A stretch of DNA of 64,000 nucleotides from assembly GCF_050389775.1 (NCBI RefSeq), contig NZ_CP177144.1, positions 558,001-622,000 of the forward strand. The letters run 5' to 3'. Each line of letters starts with the position of its first letter. The stretch's first letter is position 1. The DNA is from Marinibacterium sp050389775 (GTDB taxonomy: Bacteria > Pseudomonadota > Alphaproteobacteria > Rhodobacterales > Rhodobacteraceae). A program made the translations under genes and the position numbers. Under the pieces are notes generated by a model. The model had not been told where the DNA came from, did no database searches, and was given only the letters and a program-made list of their open reading frames with translations. Of the stretch, positions 1 through 8,063 are shown one piece after another.

Positions 1-1
1 C

Positions 2-838
2 AACCCGTCGCTGGTTCTGGCCGCGCTGGCCGATCCGGCCTCGGAAGAGCTGATCGCTCGCGAGATCGAGGCCGGCAAGGCCGCCGGTCTGTCGGCCGAA
101 AAGATGGTGGCCACCCTGACCGTGGCCACCGGGGCCGAGCTGACCCGGCTGGTGCCGGGCCGGGTGTCGACCGAGGTTGACGCCAACCTGTCCTTCGACA
201 CCGATGCCTCGGTCGCCCGGGCCCGCGAGATCATCGCCGATTACGACCGGCGGGGCATTGCCAAGGATCGCATCCTGATCAAGCTGGCCTCGACCTGGGA
301 AGGCATCCGCGCGGCGGAAATCCTGCAGGGCGAGGGCATCGACTGCAACCTGACCCTGCTGTTCTCGATGGCCCAGGCCGTCGCCTGCGCCGATGCCGGG
401 GCGTTCCTGATCTCGCCCTTCGTCGGCCGGATCACCGATTGGTACAAGAAGGCCGAGGGCGTCGACAGCTACCTGCCCGACGAGGATCCGGGCGTGAAAT
501 CGGTCCGCCGGATCTACGATTACTACAAGTCGAACGGCATCGGCACGGTGGTCATGGGCGCGTCCTTCCGCAACACCGACCAGATCAAGGCCCTGGCCGG
601 CTGCGACAACCTGACGATCTCGCCCAAGCTGCTCGACGCGCTGGATGCCGAGACCGGCGATCTGCCCCGCGTGCTGTCGCCCGAAGCGGCCAGCGGCGTG
701 GCGCCGGTGACAATGGACGAGGCGAGCTTCCGCTGGGAGATGAACGCCGATGCCATGGCCACCGAGAAACTGGCCGAGGGCATCCGCAATTTCGATGCCG
801 ATCACAAGAAACTGATCGACCTGGTCGCCCAGCGCTGA
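2..838 (+). CDS. tal: Transaldolase, 5' end outside the window
   Basis: The reading frame is open from base 2 and ends with TGA at 836-838, so the N-terminus lies upstream of the window. Transaldolase moves a dihydroxyacetone unit between sugar phosphates in the non-oxidative pentose phosphate pathway, in the cytoplasm. The visible protein matches the TalB subfamily: the Schiff-base lysine sits in an ILIKLAST-WEG context, followed by NLTLLFS and FLISPFVGRI-DW segments. The C-terminal end looks complete. There is no obvious functional link to the nitrate genes that follow. The first ATG at 104 is internal and should not be taken as the start. Confidence 0.95.
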   Translation, partial: NPSLVLAALADPASEELIAREIEAGKAAGLSAEKMVATLTVATGAELTRLVPGRVSTEVDANLSFDTDASVARAREIIADYDRRGIAKDRILIKLASTWEGIRAAEILQGEGIDCNLTLLFSMAQAVACADAGAFLISPFVGRITDWYKKAEGVDSYLPDEDPGVKSVRRIYDYYKSNGIGTVVMGASFRNTDQIKALAGCDNLTISPKLLDALDAETGDLPRVLSPEAASGVAPVTMDEASFRWEMNADAMATEKLAEGIRNFDADHKKLIDLVAQR

Positions 839-847
839 ACGGGGGCC

Positions 848-873
848 GATCCGGCGCCGTTCGGGCCCGGATC
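848..873 (+). terminator. Possible terminator hairpin after tal
   Basis: GATCCGG at 848-854 pairs with CCGGATC at 867-873, ten bases after the tal stop codon. There is no U-run, so this is a GC hairpin rather than a textbook intrinsic terminator. The rest of the roughly 250-base gap to nasT (839-1089) is very GC-rich and I see no gene in it. Confidence 0.35.
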
Positions 874-1089
874 GCCACGGGGATGCACCGGACCGGCGCC
901 CGCGCCCGGTCCGGCACCCGGATCGGGGCGGGCGATGCGCTCGCGCCGCCCCGACCATGGTGCCGGCGCCCGCCAAACGGGCATTGACCGCCGGGCGCGC
1001 TTCGATTTTCATCCGCCCCGCCGGTTCCGCCCCGGCATCCGCCCAATGGCCATTCCCCCGCGGGCCCCGGCCTGCCATGTGACAACGAA

Positions 1090-1674
1090 ATGCAGAAACC
1101 CCTTTCCATCGTCGTGGTCGAACAGGACCGGGATCGCGCGCTGCTCATCGTCGACAGCCTGCGCGACTCGGGCCCGCACGAGATCTTCGTGGTCTCCGAG
1201 GAAAGCGCGCTGGCCCGGCGCATCAAGGAACGCAATCCCGACATCGTGCTGGTCGACATGGCCAGCCCCTCGCGCGACATGCTCGAAGAGCTGACCCTGG
1301 CCTCGGGGGCGACCGAACGGCCGGTGGCCATGTTCGTCGACCAGTCCGACGACGGGCTGACCAAGGCCGCGATCGAGGCCGGGGTGTCGGCCTATGTCGT
1401 CGACGGGCTGCGGCCCGAACGCATCAAGCCGATCATGGATGCGGCGATCACCCGGTTCCACATGTTCCAGCGCATGCGCACCGAACTGGCCGCAACCAAG
1501 AAGGCGCTGGAGGAACGCAAGGTGATCGACCGGGCCAAGGGCATCCTGATGAAGGCCCGCAAGATCGACGAGGACGAGGCCTATGCGCTGATGCGCAAGA
1601 CGGCCATGACCCAGGGCCGCAAGATGGTCGACGTGGCCGAGGCCATCGTGACAGCGGCAGGGCTGCTGTCATGA
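1090..1674 (+). CDS. nasT: NasT, ANTAR-domain nitrate/nitrite-responsive antiterminator
   Basis: This 194-residue protein has a receiver-like domain (about residues 5-125, with an aspartate in the IVLVD segment) and a C-terminal ANTAR RNA-binding domain. The ANTAR domain begins near residue 140, with ERKVIDRAKGILM and a helical region ending in VVDVAEAIV-type sequence. In the known family NasT binds two-hairpin leader RNAs and prevents termination, and is held inactive by NasS without nitrate or nitrite. The gene overlaps nasS by four bases (ATGA at 1671-1674), which implies coupled translation of the sensor and effector. A matching two-hairpin RNA is present at 2966-3033. The Shine-Dalgarno sequence before the ATG is weak. 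Confidence 0.92.
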   Translation: MQKPLSIVVVEQDRDRALLIVDSLRDSGPHEIFVVSEESALARRIKERNPDIVLVDMASPSRDMLEELTLASGATERPVAMFVDQSDDGLTKAAIEAGVSAYVVDGLRPERIKPIMDAAITRFHMFQRMRTELAATKKALEERKVIDRAKGILMKARKIDEDEAYALMRKTAMTQGRKMVDVAEAIVTAAGLLS

Positions 1675-2846
1675 GCACGACGGAACTGAAGGCCGGGTTC
1701 ATCCCGCTGGTTGATGCCGCGCCGCTGGTTGTCGCCCGCGAGTTGGGCTTTGCCGAGGAAGAAGGCCTGGACCTGCGGCTGGACCGTGCGCCCAGCTGGT
1801 CGACCCTGCGCGACTGGGTGGCCATGGGCCAGATCGACGCCGCCCACATGTTGTCACCCGTGCCGGTGGCCGCCGCGCTGGGGCTGGGCGGCATTGCCGT
1901 GCGGCTCAACGCCCTGTCGGTCCTGTCGGTCAACGGCAATGTCATCGGCGTGTCGAACGCCCTGGCCGACAAGATGCGCGCGGCCGGACACCGGTTCGAT
2001 TTCGAAGACCCCCGCGCTGCCGGCCCGGCCCTGATGGCCGCCGTCGACGGCCGGCTGCGCATCGGCGTGCCCTTCCCCTTCTCGATGCATGCCGAGCTGC
2101 TCTATTACTGGCTGGGCGCCATCGGCCTGCCCGCGCCCCAGGGCCTGGACGTGCGCACCATCCCGCCGCCGCTGATGGCCCAGGCCATGGCCCGGGGCGA
2201 GATCGACGCCTTCTGCGTTGGTGAGCCCTGGGGTTCGATCGCCGTCGAGAACAACATCGGCACCCTGCTGCTGCCCGGCCGGGCGATCTGGGCCCGGGCG
2301 CCGGAAAAGGTGCTGGCCGTGCGCGAGACCTGGGCCGACGAACAGCCCGACCTGGCCCATCGCCTGGTCCGCGCGCTGTGGACCGCCGGGCGCTGGCTGG
2401 GCGAACCGGCCAACCAGGCCACGGCCTCGGAAATCCTGTCGCGGGCCGAGTATCTCGACATCAGCGCCGAGCTGCTGGAACGGTCGCTGTCGGGCCGCAT
2501 GGTCATCTCGCCCCAGGGCGACCTGCGCCGCTGCGACGACATGATCGCCTTTCACGCCGGTGCGGCCGGGTTCCCCTGGCGCAGCCAGGCCGCCTGGATC
2601 GCCGAACGGCTGGCCGCCCGCACCGGGCTGGACCGCGTCCAGGCTCGTGCTGCAGCGCAGGTATTCCGCGCCGATATCTACCGCCGGGCCCTGGCCCCGC
2701 TGCATGTCGACCTGCCCGGCGCGTCGGAAAAGCTGGAAGGTGCAATTACCGTGCCGACCGAGGTCGCCTCGGCCTCCGGCACCCTGATTCTGGCCCCCGA
2801 TCCGTTCTTTGACGGCCATATTTTTGATCCTTCGGCCGATAGCTGA
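1671..2846 (+). CDS. nasS: NasS, nitrate/nitrite sensor of the NrtA-like family
   Basis: This 391-residue protein resembles the nitrate-binding proteins NrtA/CmpA (segments FIPLVDAAPLVVA, DAAHML and FCVGEPWGS) but has no signal peptide. That fits a cytoplasmic sensor rather than a transporter subunit. In characterised systems NasS holds NasT until nitrate or nitrite binds. Start and context agree: its ATG overlaps the nasT stop. It is a paralogue of the periplasmic NrtA encoded next (3138-4505), sharing the FCVGEPW/YCVGEPW motif. After the stop there is a perfect inverted repeat, GCAAAT-N7-ATTTGC at 2881-2899, of unknown role. Confidence 0.9.
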   Translation: MSTTELKAGFIPLVDAAPLVVARELGFAEEEGLDLRLDRAPSWSTLRDWVAMGQIDAAHMLSPVPVAAALGLGGIAVRLNALSVLSVNGNVIGVSNALADKMRAAGHRFDFEDPRAAGPALMAAVDGRLRIGVPFPFSMHAELLYYWLGAIGLPAPQGLDVRTIPPPLMAQAMARGEIDAFCVGEPWGSIAVENNIGTLLLPGRAIWARAPEKVLAVRETWADEQPDLAHRLVRALWTAGRWLGEPANQATASEILSRAEYLDISAELLERSLSGRMVISPQGDLRRCDDMIAFHAGAAGFPWRSQAAWIAERLAARTGLDRVQARAAAQVFRADIYRRALAPLHVDLPGASEKLEGAITVPTEVASASGTLILAPDPFFDGHIFDPSADS

Positions 2847-2880
2847 CCCGTTTTTGTGCAAGCTTCAGGCAGCCTCCCGG

Positions 2881-2899
2881 GCAAATCGTTTGAATTTGC
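2881..2899 (+). other. Inverted repeat between nasS and the nas leader
   Basis: GCAAAT (2881-2886) and ATTTGC (2894-2899) form a perfect six-base inverted repeat with a seven-base spacer, 34 bases after the nasS stop. It lies upstream of the nas leader in the likely promoter region. It could be an operator or a weak hairpin; nothing in the sequence decides. No sigma-54 type GG-N10-GC promoter was seen in this gap. Confidence 0.3.
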
Positions 2900-2965
2900 G
2901 CTAATTAACCCCTCCACCTCTGTTTCTCTTGCATCCTTGTCTGCAGTGCAGCAATAAAGAGGTGC

Positions 2966-3033
2966 GCGGTCGAACAATGGCGTTCCCGCATAACTCTTCC
3001 CCAATGACGTGGGTTTCGAGCAAAGCTGCTTGA
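2966..3033 (+). promoter_or_regulatory. ANTAR-type two-hairpin antitermination RNA (NasT target)
   Basis: Two hairpins with six-base loops are visible. P1 at 2966-2989 has GCGG, a two-base bulge, GAAC, loop AATGGC, GTTC and CCGC. P2 at 3016-3033 has TCGAGC, loop AAAGCT and GCTTGA (one G-U pair). Both loops carry A at position 1 and G at position 4, the hallmark of RNAs bound by ANTAR proteins. The linker is about 26 bases. P2 overlaps the 5' arm of the terminator at 3022-3085, so the two folds are mutually exclusive. The genes for NasT and NasS lie directly upstream and the nitrate operon directly downstream. Confidence 0.85.
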
Positions 3034-3085
3034 TCCGTTTCGTGTCACGCTCCCTGCGTGTCCGTTCGGCTCGGCGGCTTTTTTT
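3022..3085 (+). terminator. Intrinsic terminator in the nas leader, competing with P2
   Basis: AAAGCTGCT (3022-3030) can pair with GGCGGCTTT (3073-3081, with G-U pairs), followed by a seven-base T run at 3079-3085. A smaller hairpin, CACGC/GCGTG (3046-3060), sits inside the loop. The 5' arm consists of the P2 loop and 3' strand of the ANTAR element, so NasT binding to P2 would block this terminator. It sits about 50 bases before the nrtA start. Confidence 0.75.
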
Positions 3086-3137
3086 GTTTTCTGCCTCGCC
3101 TCCTCTCTAGCCCGGGGCCAGACCGAAGGACCAGATC

Positions 3138-4505
3138 ATGAAGACCACACTCACTGCCCTGCTTGCCACCACCGTCCTTGCCCTGCCGGCCAATGCCGAC
3201 TGGCTGGATGTCGAGAAGGACGAACTGAAATTCGGCTTCATCAAGCTGACCGACATGGCCCCGCTCGCCGTGGCCTATGAAAACGGCTATTTCGAGGACG
3301 AAGGCCTGTTCGTCACGCTCGAAGCCCAGGCCAACTGGAAAGTGCTGCTGGACGGCGTGATCGACGGCCAGCTCGACGGCGCCCACATGCTGGCCGGCCA
3401 GCCGCTGGCGGCCACCATCGGCTTTGGCACCGAGGCCCACATCATCACGCCCTTCTCGATGGACCTGAACGGCAACGGCATCACCGTGTCGAACGAGATC
3501 TGGGAACAGATGAAGCCCAACATCCCGACCAATGCCGACGGCCTGCCCCAGCACCCGATCTCGGCCTCGGCCCTCAAGCCCGTCGTCGAGGATTACAAGG
3601 ACCAGGGCAAGCCGTTCAACATGGGCATGGTCTTCCCGGTTTCGACCCACAATTACGAACTGCGCTACTGGCTGGCCGCCGGCGGGCTGCACCCGGGCTT
3701 CTACAGCCCCGAGAACATCACCGGCCAGATCGGCGCCGACGTGCTGCTGTCGGTGACCCCCCCGCCGCAGATGCCCGCCACGCTCGAAGCCGGCACGATC
3801 TATGGCTATTGCGTCGGTGAGCCGTGGAACCAGCAGGCCGTGTTCAAGGGCATCGGCGTGCCGGTGATCACCGATTACGAGCTGTGGAAGAACAACCCCG
3901 AGAAGGTCTTTGGCATCACCGCCGAATTCGCCGAGGAATACCCCAACACCACGCTGGCCATCGTCAAGGCGCTGATCCGCGCAGCGATCTGGCTGGACGA
4001 GAACGACAACGCCAACCGCGAGGAAGCGGTCGAGATCCTGGCCCGGTCGGAATATGTCGGCGCCGATGCCGAGGTGATCGCCAACTCGATGACCGGCACG
4101 TTCGAATACGAAAAGGGTGACACGCGCGAAGTACCTGATTTCAATGTGTTCTTCCGCTACAACGCCACCTATCCGTTCTATTCGGACGCCGTCTGGTACC
4201 TGACCCAGATGCGCCGCTGGGGCCAGATCCCCGAGGCCAAGACCGACAGCTGGTACGACGAGGTGGCCAAGTCGGTCTACAAGCCGGAAATCTACCTGGA
4301 AGCCGCGCGGCTGGTGATCGAGGACGGCTATGCCTCGGAAGAGGATTTCCCCTTCGACAGCGACGGCTACAAGGCGCCGACCCCGGCCGAGGACATCATC
4401 GACGGCATCGCCTTCGACGGCAAGACGCCCAACGCCTATCTCGACAGCCTGCCGATCGGCCTGAAAGGCGAGCAGAAGGTCGTGGGCAACGACGTCCAGG
4501 GCTGA
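3138..4505 (+). CDS. nrtA: Nitrate ABC transporter periplasmic binding protein
   Basis: This 455-residue NrtA/NasF-type solute-binding protein begins with a Sec signal peptide (hydrophobic residues 5-18, likely cleaved after LPANA). There is no lipobox cysteine, so it should be free in the periplasm. Conserved NrtA segments include FIKLTDMAPLAVAYE near residue 33, DGAHMLAGQPLA and YCVGEPWN. It is the first gene after the NasT-controlled leader and would deliver nitrate (possibly nitrite) to NrtB/NrtCD. A perfect 20-base palindrome lies just after its stop, before nrtB. AAGGA precedes the ATG. Confidence 0.92.
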   Translation: MKTTLTALLATTVLALPANADWLDVEKDELKFGFIKLTDMAPLAVAYENGYFEDEGLFVTLEAQANWKVLLDGVIDGQLDGAHMLAGQPLAATIGFGTEAHIITPFSMDLNGNGITVSNEIWEQMKPNIPTNADGLPQHPISASALKPVVEDYKDQGKPFNMGMVFPVSTHNYELRYWLAAGGLHPGFYSPENITGQIGADVLLSVTPPPQMPATLEAGTIYGYCVGEPWNQQAVFKGIGVPVITDYELWKNNPEKVFGITAEFAEEYPNTTLAIVKALIRAAIWLDENDNANREEAVEILARSEYVGADAEVIANSMTGTFEYEKGDTREVPDFNVFFRYNATYPFYSDAVWYLTQMRRWGQIPEAKTDSWYDEVAKSVYKPEIYLEAARLVIEDGYASEEDFPFDSDGYKAPTPAEDIIDGIAFDGKTPNAYLDSLPIGLKGEQKVVGNDVQG

Positions 4506-4530
4506 TCCGGGCCGGCGGGGCCCGATCCGG

Positions 4531-4550
4531 GATGGGTGCGCGCACCCATC
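4531..4550 (+). repeat. Palindrome after nrtA, member of a dispersed GATGGGT family
   Basis: GATGGGTGCG and CGCACCCATC form a perfect 20-base palindrome 26 bases after the nrtA stop, followed by CTACC. It resembles the palindromes at 30165-30192 and 40123-40194, which share the G(A/G)TGGGT...ACCCA(T/C)C core with flanking GTAG/CTAC. As RNA it would form a strong hairpin that could protect the nrtA transcript or reduce read-through into nrtB. Confidence 0.7.
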
Positions 4551-4701
4551 CTACCCCGCCTGACCCGACCCGCGGGTGCCGCCGCCAACCCCGGCGCCCG
4601 GACTTCCCCGAAGACCGACCATCCACGGGATGGCGGGCGGGGCGATGCGCCAGCAGGCGCGAGCGTCGTCCAGCCATCCCGACCAACCGGAGCGAAGAGC
4701 C

Positions 4702-5787
4702 ATGACCGCCACCGACCCCGACACGCTAGCCCAGGACGCCGCAGCCGAGGCCCGGCGCGCCCGGCGCTTCAACCGCATCAACAAGGCCGACGCCTGGTTC
4801 CAGGTCCTGGGCCTGGCCTGGATGACCCCGCTTCTCAAGGCCGCCGCCGGCGACAACCCCCAAGCCCAGATGAAAGAAGTCTGGCGCCTGCTGGGCGTGC
4901 CCGTCATTGCCATCGTTGCCTTCCTGATCGCCTGGGGCGCCCTTGCCCCGACGGTCCAGACCTCGCTGGGCGCCATCCCCGGGCCGGCCCAGGTCTGGGA
5001 ACAGGTGATCAACCTCAACGAGGACGCCGCCCGCGAGCGCGACAAGCGCGCCGCCTTCTACGAACGCCAGGACGAGCGCAACGCCCGCTATGAAGAGGCC
5101 GGCGAGACCGACCGCATCAAGTGGCGCGAATACACCGGCGCGCCGACCTACTACCAGCAGATCTGGACCTCGATCAAAACCGTCTTCTTCGGCTTCCTGC
5201 TGGCCACGATCGTTGCCGTGCCCCTGGGTATCCTGGGCGGCCTGTCGGCCACGGCCAATGCCGCGATGAACCCGCTGATCCAGATCTTCAAGCCGGTCTC
5301 GCCCCTGGCCTGGCTGCCCATCGTCACCATGGTCGTCTCGGCCACCTACACCGTCGACGACGGCTGGTTCTCGAAATCCTTCCTGACCTCGGCCATCACG
5401 GTGACGCTCTGCTCGCTCTGGCCGACGCTGATCAACACCGCGCTCGGCGTGGCCTCGATCGACAAGGACCTCGTCAACGTGTCCAAGGTCCTCAAGATGG
5501 GCACCTGGACCAAGATCACCAAGCTGGTCCTGCCCTCGGCCCTGCCGCTGATCTTCACCGGTCTGCGCCTGTCGCTCGGCGTCGGCTGGATGGTCCTGAT
5601 CGCCGCCGAAATGCTGGCGCAGAACCCCGGCCTGGGCAAGTTCGTCTGGGACGAATTCCAGAACGGCTCGTCCTCGTCGCTCGCCAAGATCATGGTCGCG
5701 GTCTTCACCATCGGCATCATCGGCTTCCTTCTCGACCGCATGATGTTCGCGATCCAGTCGCTCTTCACCTTCACCAACAACCGGTAA
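4702..5787 (+). CDS. nrtB: Nitrate ABC transporter permease
   Basis: This is a 361-residue integral membrane permease of the NrtB/SsuC family. A hydrophobic segment (VIAIVAFLIAWGALAP) lies near residue 75, and a BPD_transp_1 domain follows from about residue 150. That domain contains the cytoplasmic coupling loop (ASIDKDLVNVSKVLKMG) and the terminal IAAEMLAQNPGLG segment. I chose ATG 4702 over the in-frame ATG at 4576 because GGAG lies nine bases upstream and the extra N-terminus is low-complexity. An approximately 70-residue soluble insert (about residues 110-155) separates the first helix from the core. The nrtCD gene starts six bases downstream. Confidence 0.9.
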   Translation: MTATDPDTLAQDAAAEARRARRFNRINKADAWFQVLGLAWMTPLLKAAAGDNPQAQMKEVWRLLGVPVIAIVAFLIAWGALAPTVQTSLGAIPGPAQVWEQVINLNEDAARERDKRAAFYERQDERNARYEEAGETDRIKWREYTGAPTYYQQIWTSIKTVFFGFLLATIVAVPLGILGGLSATANAAMNPLIQIFKPVSPLAWLPIVTMVVSATYTVDDGWFSKSFLTSAITVTLCSLWPTLINTALGVASIDKDLVNVSKVLKMGTWTKITKLVLPSALPLIFTGLRLSLGVGWMVLIAAEMLAQNPGLGKFVWDEFQNGSSSSLAKIMVAVFTIGIIGFLLDRMMFAIQSLFTFTNNR

Positions 5788-5793
5788 GGTCCC

Positions 5794-7476
5794 ATGGCTG
5801 TCATCGAATTTTCCAACGTTTCCAAGAGCTTCGGCGAGGGCACCGCCCGCACCGACGTGCTCAAGAACATCGATCTCAAAGTGGAAGAAGGCGAGTTCCT
5901 CGTGCTGCTCGGCTTCTCCGGCACCGGCAAGACCACGCTGATCAACCTGATGGCGGGCCTCGAAACGCCCACCAAGGGCAGCGTGACCTTCAAGGGCAAG
6001 CCCATCGACGGCCCCGGCCGTGAACGCGGGGTGATCTTCCAGAACTATTCGCTGATGCCCTGGCTCACGGTCAACGGCAACGTCATGCTGGCCGTTGATA
6101 CCGTCTTCCCGAACCTGCCCAGGAAGGAAAAGGAAGAAAAGGTCGCCCATTACGTCAAGATGGTGGGCCTGGGCCATGCCACGACGCGGCGCCCGGCCGA
6201 ACTGTCGGGCGGCATGCGCCAGCGGGTCAACGTGGCCCGGGCGCTGGCCATGGACCCCGAGGTGCTGCTGCTGGATGAACCGCTCTCGGCGCTCGACGCG
6301 CTGACCCGGGCCAACCTGGCCGACGAGATCGAAGGCATCTGGGACGCCGACAAGAAGACCTGTGTCCTGATCACCAACGATGTCGACGAGGCCATCCTGC
6401 TGGCCGACCGGATCATCGCCCTGAACCCCGACGGAACGCTGGGCGAGGAATTCCCGGTGACCATCCCGCGTCCGCGCGACCGGGGCGAGATGAACCACGA
6501 CGAGGGCTTCAAGACCCTGCGCGCGGCGGTCACCAACTATCTGATGGACGTGGGCATCCAGGCCAAGGCCGAGGGCACGCGCAACCTGCCCGATGTCACG
6601 CCGATCCATTCGGTGCCGGCGGCCGTGGCCAAGGCCCAGGAAGGCCTGATCGACGACCGCTACCTGACCTTCTCGCAGCTGCACAAGATCTACCCGACGC
6701 CCAAGGGCCCGCTGACCGTGGTCGAGGATTTCAACCTGAAACTCGACCGGGGCGAGTTCATCTCGCTGATCGGCCATTCGGGCTGCGGCAAGTCGACCGT
6801 GCTGACCATGGCCGCCGGGCTGAACGACATCTCGAAAGGTGTCATCAAGCTGGACGGCTACGAAGTGCGCGGGGCCGACCCGGAACGCGCCGTGGTCTTC
6901 CAGTCGCCCTCGCTGTTCCCCTGGCTGTCGGCCAAGGAGAACGTCGCCATCGGCGTCGACAAGGTCTATCCCAAGGCCAGCCAGGCCGAACGCCAGGACG
7001 TGGTGGAATATTACCTCGAACGCGTGGGCCTCGGCGACAGCATGGACAAGTCGGCGGCCGATCTGTCGAACGGCATGAAACAGCGCGTGGGCATCGCCCG
7101 GGCCTTTGCCCTGTCGCCCAAGCTGCTGCTGCTCGATGAACCCTTCGGCATGCTCGACAGCCTGACGCGCTGGGAATTGCAGGAAGTGCTGATGGAAGTC
7201 TGGTCGCGCACCAAGGTCACGGCCATCTGCGTCACCCATGATGTCGACGAAGCCATCCTGCTGGCCGACCGGGTGGTCATGATGACCAATGGCCCGCAGG
7301 CCACGATCGGCAAGATCGTCGATGTCGACCTGCCCCGCCCGCGCACGCGCAAGGCCCTGCTCGAACACCCCGATTACTACCTCTACCGCGAGCAGGTGCT
7401 GAACTTCCTCGAGGAATACGAGCACGGCGCCAAGCCCAAGCCGAAACCCCAGCCCAAGGCCATTGCAGCGGAGTAA
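5794..7476 (+). CDS. nrtCD: Nitrate ABC transporter, fused double ATPase
   Basis: This 560-residue protein has two complete ABC ATPase domains in tandem and would power NrtB alone. Domain 1 has Walker A GFSGTGKTT (residue 40), signature LSGGM (137), Walker B LLLDEP and an H-loop reading ITND, so the switch histidine is asparagine 195. Domain 2 has Walker A GHSGCGKST (327), signature LSNGM (424), Walker B LLLDEP and a normal VTHD (His482). The altered H-loop and altered signature fall in the same composite nucleotide site. No NrtA-like domain is fused, unlike cyanobacterial NrtC. The tail is rich in Lys-Pro. The globin gene begins six bases on. Confidence 0.88.
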   Translation: MAVIEFSNVSKSFGEGTARTDVLKNIDLKVEEGEFLVLLGFSGTGKTTLINLMAGLETPTKGSVTFKGKPIDGPGRERGVIFQNYSLMPWLTVNGNVMLAVDTVFPNLPRKEKEEKVAHYVKMVGLGHATTRRPAELSGGMRQRVNVARALAMDPEVLLLDEPLSALDALTRANLADEIEGIWDADKKTCVLITNDVDEAILLADRIIALNPDGTLGEEFPVTIPRPRDRGEMNHDEGFKTLRAAVTNYLMDVGIQAKAEGTRNLPDVTPIHSVPAAVAKAQEGLIDDRYLTFSQLHKIYPTPKGPLTVVEDFNLKLDRGEFISLIGHSGCGKSTVLTMAAGLNDISKGVIKLDGYEVRGADPERAVVFQSPSLFPWLSAKENVAIGVDKVYPKASQAERQDVVEYYLERVGLGDSMDKSAADLSNGMKQRVGIARAFALSPKLLLLDEPFGMLDSLTRWELQEVLMEVWSRTKVTAICVTHDVDEAILLADRVVMMTNGPQATIGKIVDVDLPRPRTRKALLEHPDYYLYREQVLNFLEEYEHGAKPKPKPQPKAIAAE

Positions 7477-7482
7477 GCCACG

Positions 7483-7950
7483 ATGGACGACGCCGACATC
7501 ACCCTGATCCAGGAGAGTTTCGCCAAGGTCGTGCCGATCCGCGATACCGCGGCGGGGATCTTCTATGCCGATCTCTTCGAAACCGCCCCGCAGGTCCGGC
7601 CCTATTTCGCCCGGACCGACATGACCCAACAGGGCGCCAAGCTGATGTCGACGCTGGGCGTCGTGGTCAACGGGCTGCGGGACCTGGACAAGGTGGTGCC
7701 CGTGGCCCGCGACCTGGCCCTGCGCCATGTCGATTACGGCGTGCAGGCCGAGGATTACGACCATGTCGGCGCCTCGCTCATCCGCACGCTGGAACAGGGC
7801 CTTGGCCAGGATTTCACGCCCGAGACCCGGGCGGCCTGGATCGGTGCCTACGGCATGCTGGCCGATGTCATGAAGGACGCGGCCTATGCGCCCGGCCCGG
7901 CCGGCGATGTGACCGGCGCGGCCAACGAAGGGCCTGCCCCCAACCGCTGA
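7483..7950 (+). CDS. Single-domain globin in the nitrate operon
   Basis: This 155-residue protein fits the flavohaemoglobin-like single-domain globin family without a reductase domain. The proximal haem histidine is His82 in ALRHVDYGV, and a PYF motif lies near residue 45 in the CD region. A glutamine (MTQQGA) is available as the distal E7 residue. Globins of this type are frequent in nitrate or nitrite assimilation clusters, where they are thought to bind or detoxify nitric oxide made as a by-product; that role is inferred here from position. It follows nrtCD by six bases. The Gly/Ala/Pro-rich last 20 residues are probably disordered. Confidence 0.85.
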   Translation: MDDADITLIQESFAKVVPIRDTAAGIFYADLFETAPQVRPYFARTDMTQQGAKLMSTLGVVVNGLRDLDKVVPVARDLALRHVDYGVQAEDYDHVGASLIRTLEQGLGQDFTPETRAAWIGAYGMLADVMKDAAYAPGPAGDVTGAANEGPAPNR

Positions 7951-8063
7951 GCGCCCCCTTCGGCGCCCCTGTCCGGCCCCGCCACCCCGGGACCGGGCCA
8001 CGCCCAGCCCATCAAGCGCGCAGCCCCACGTCGCGCCCCAACGGACAGCAAGGAAGTCGATCC

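Noticed and set aside
2847..2965. Sigma-54 promoter for the nitrate operon
   Set aside because: I looked for a GG-N10-GC pattern upstream of the leader and found none convincing.
4576..4701. N-terminal extension of nrtB from ATG 4576
   Set aside because: The added 42 residues are low-complexity, and a good ribosome site precedes ATG 4702.
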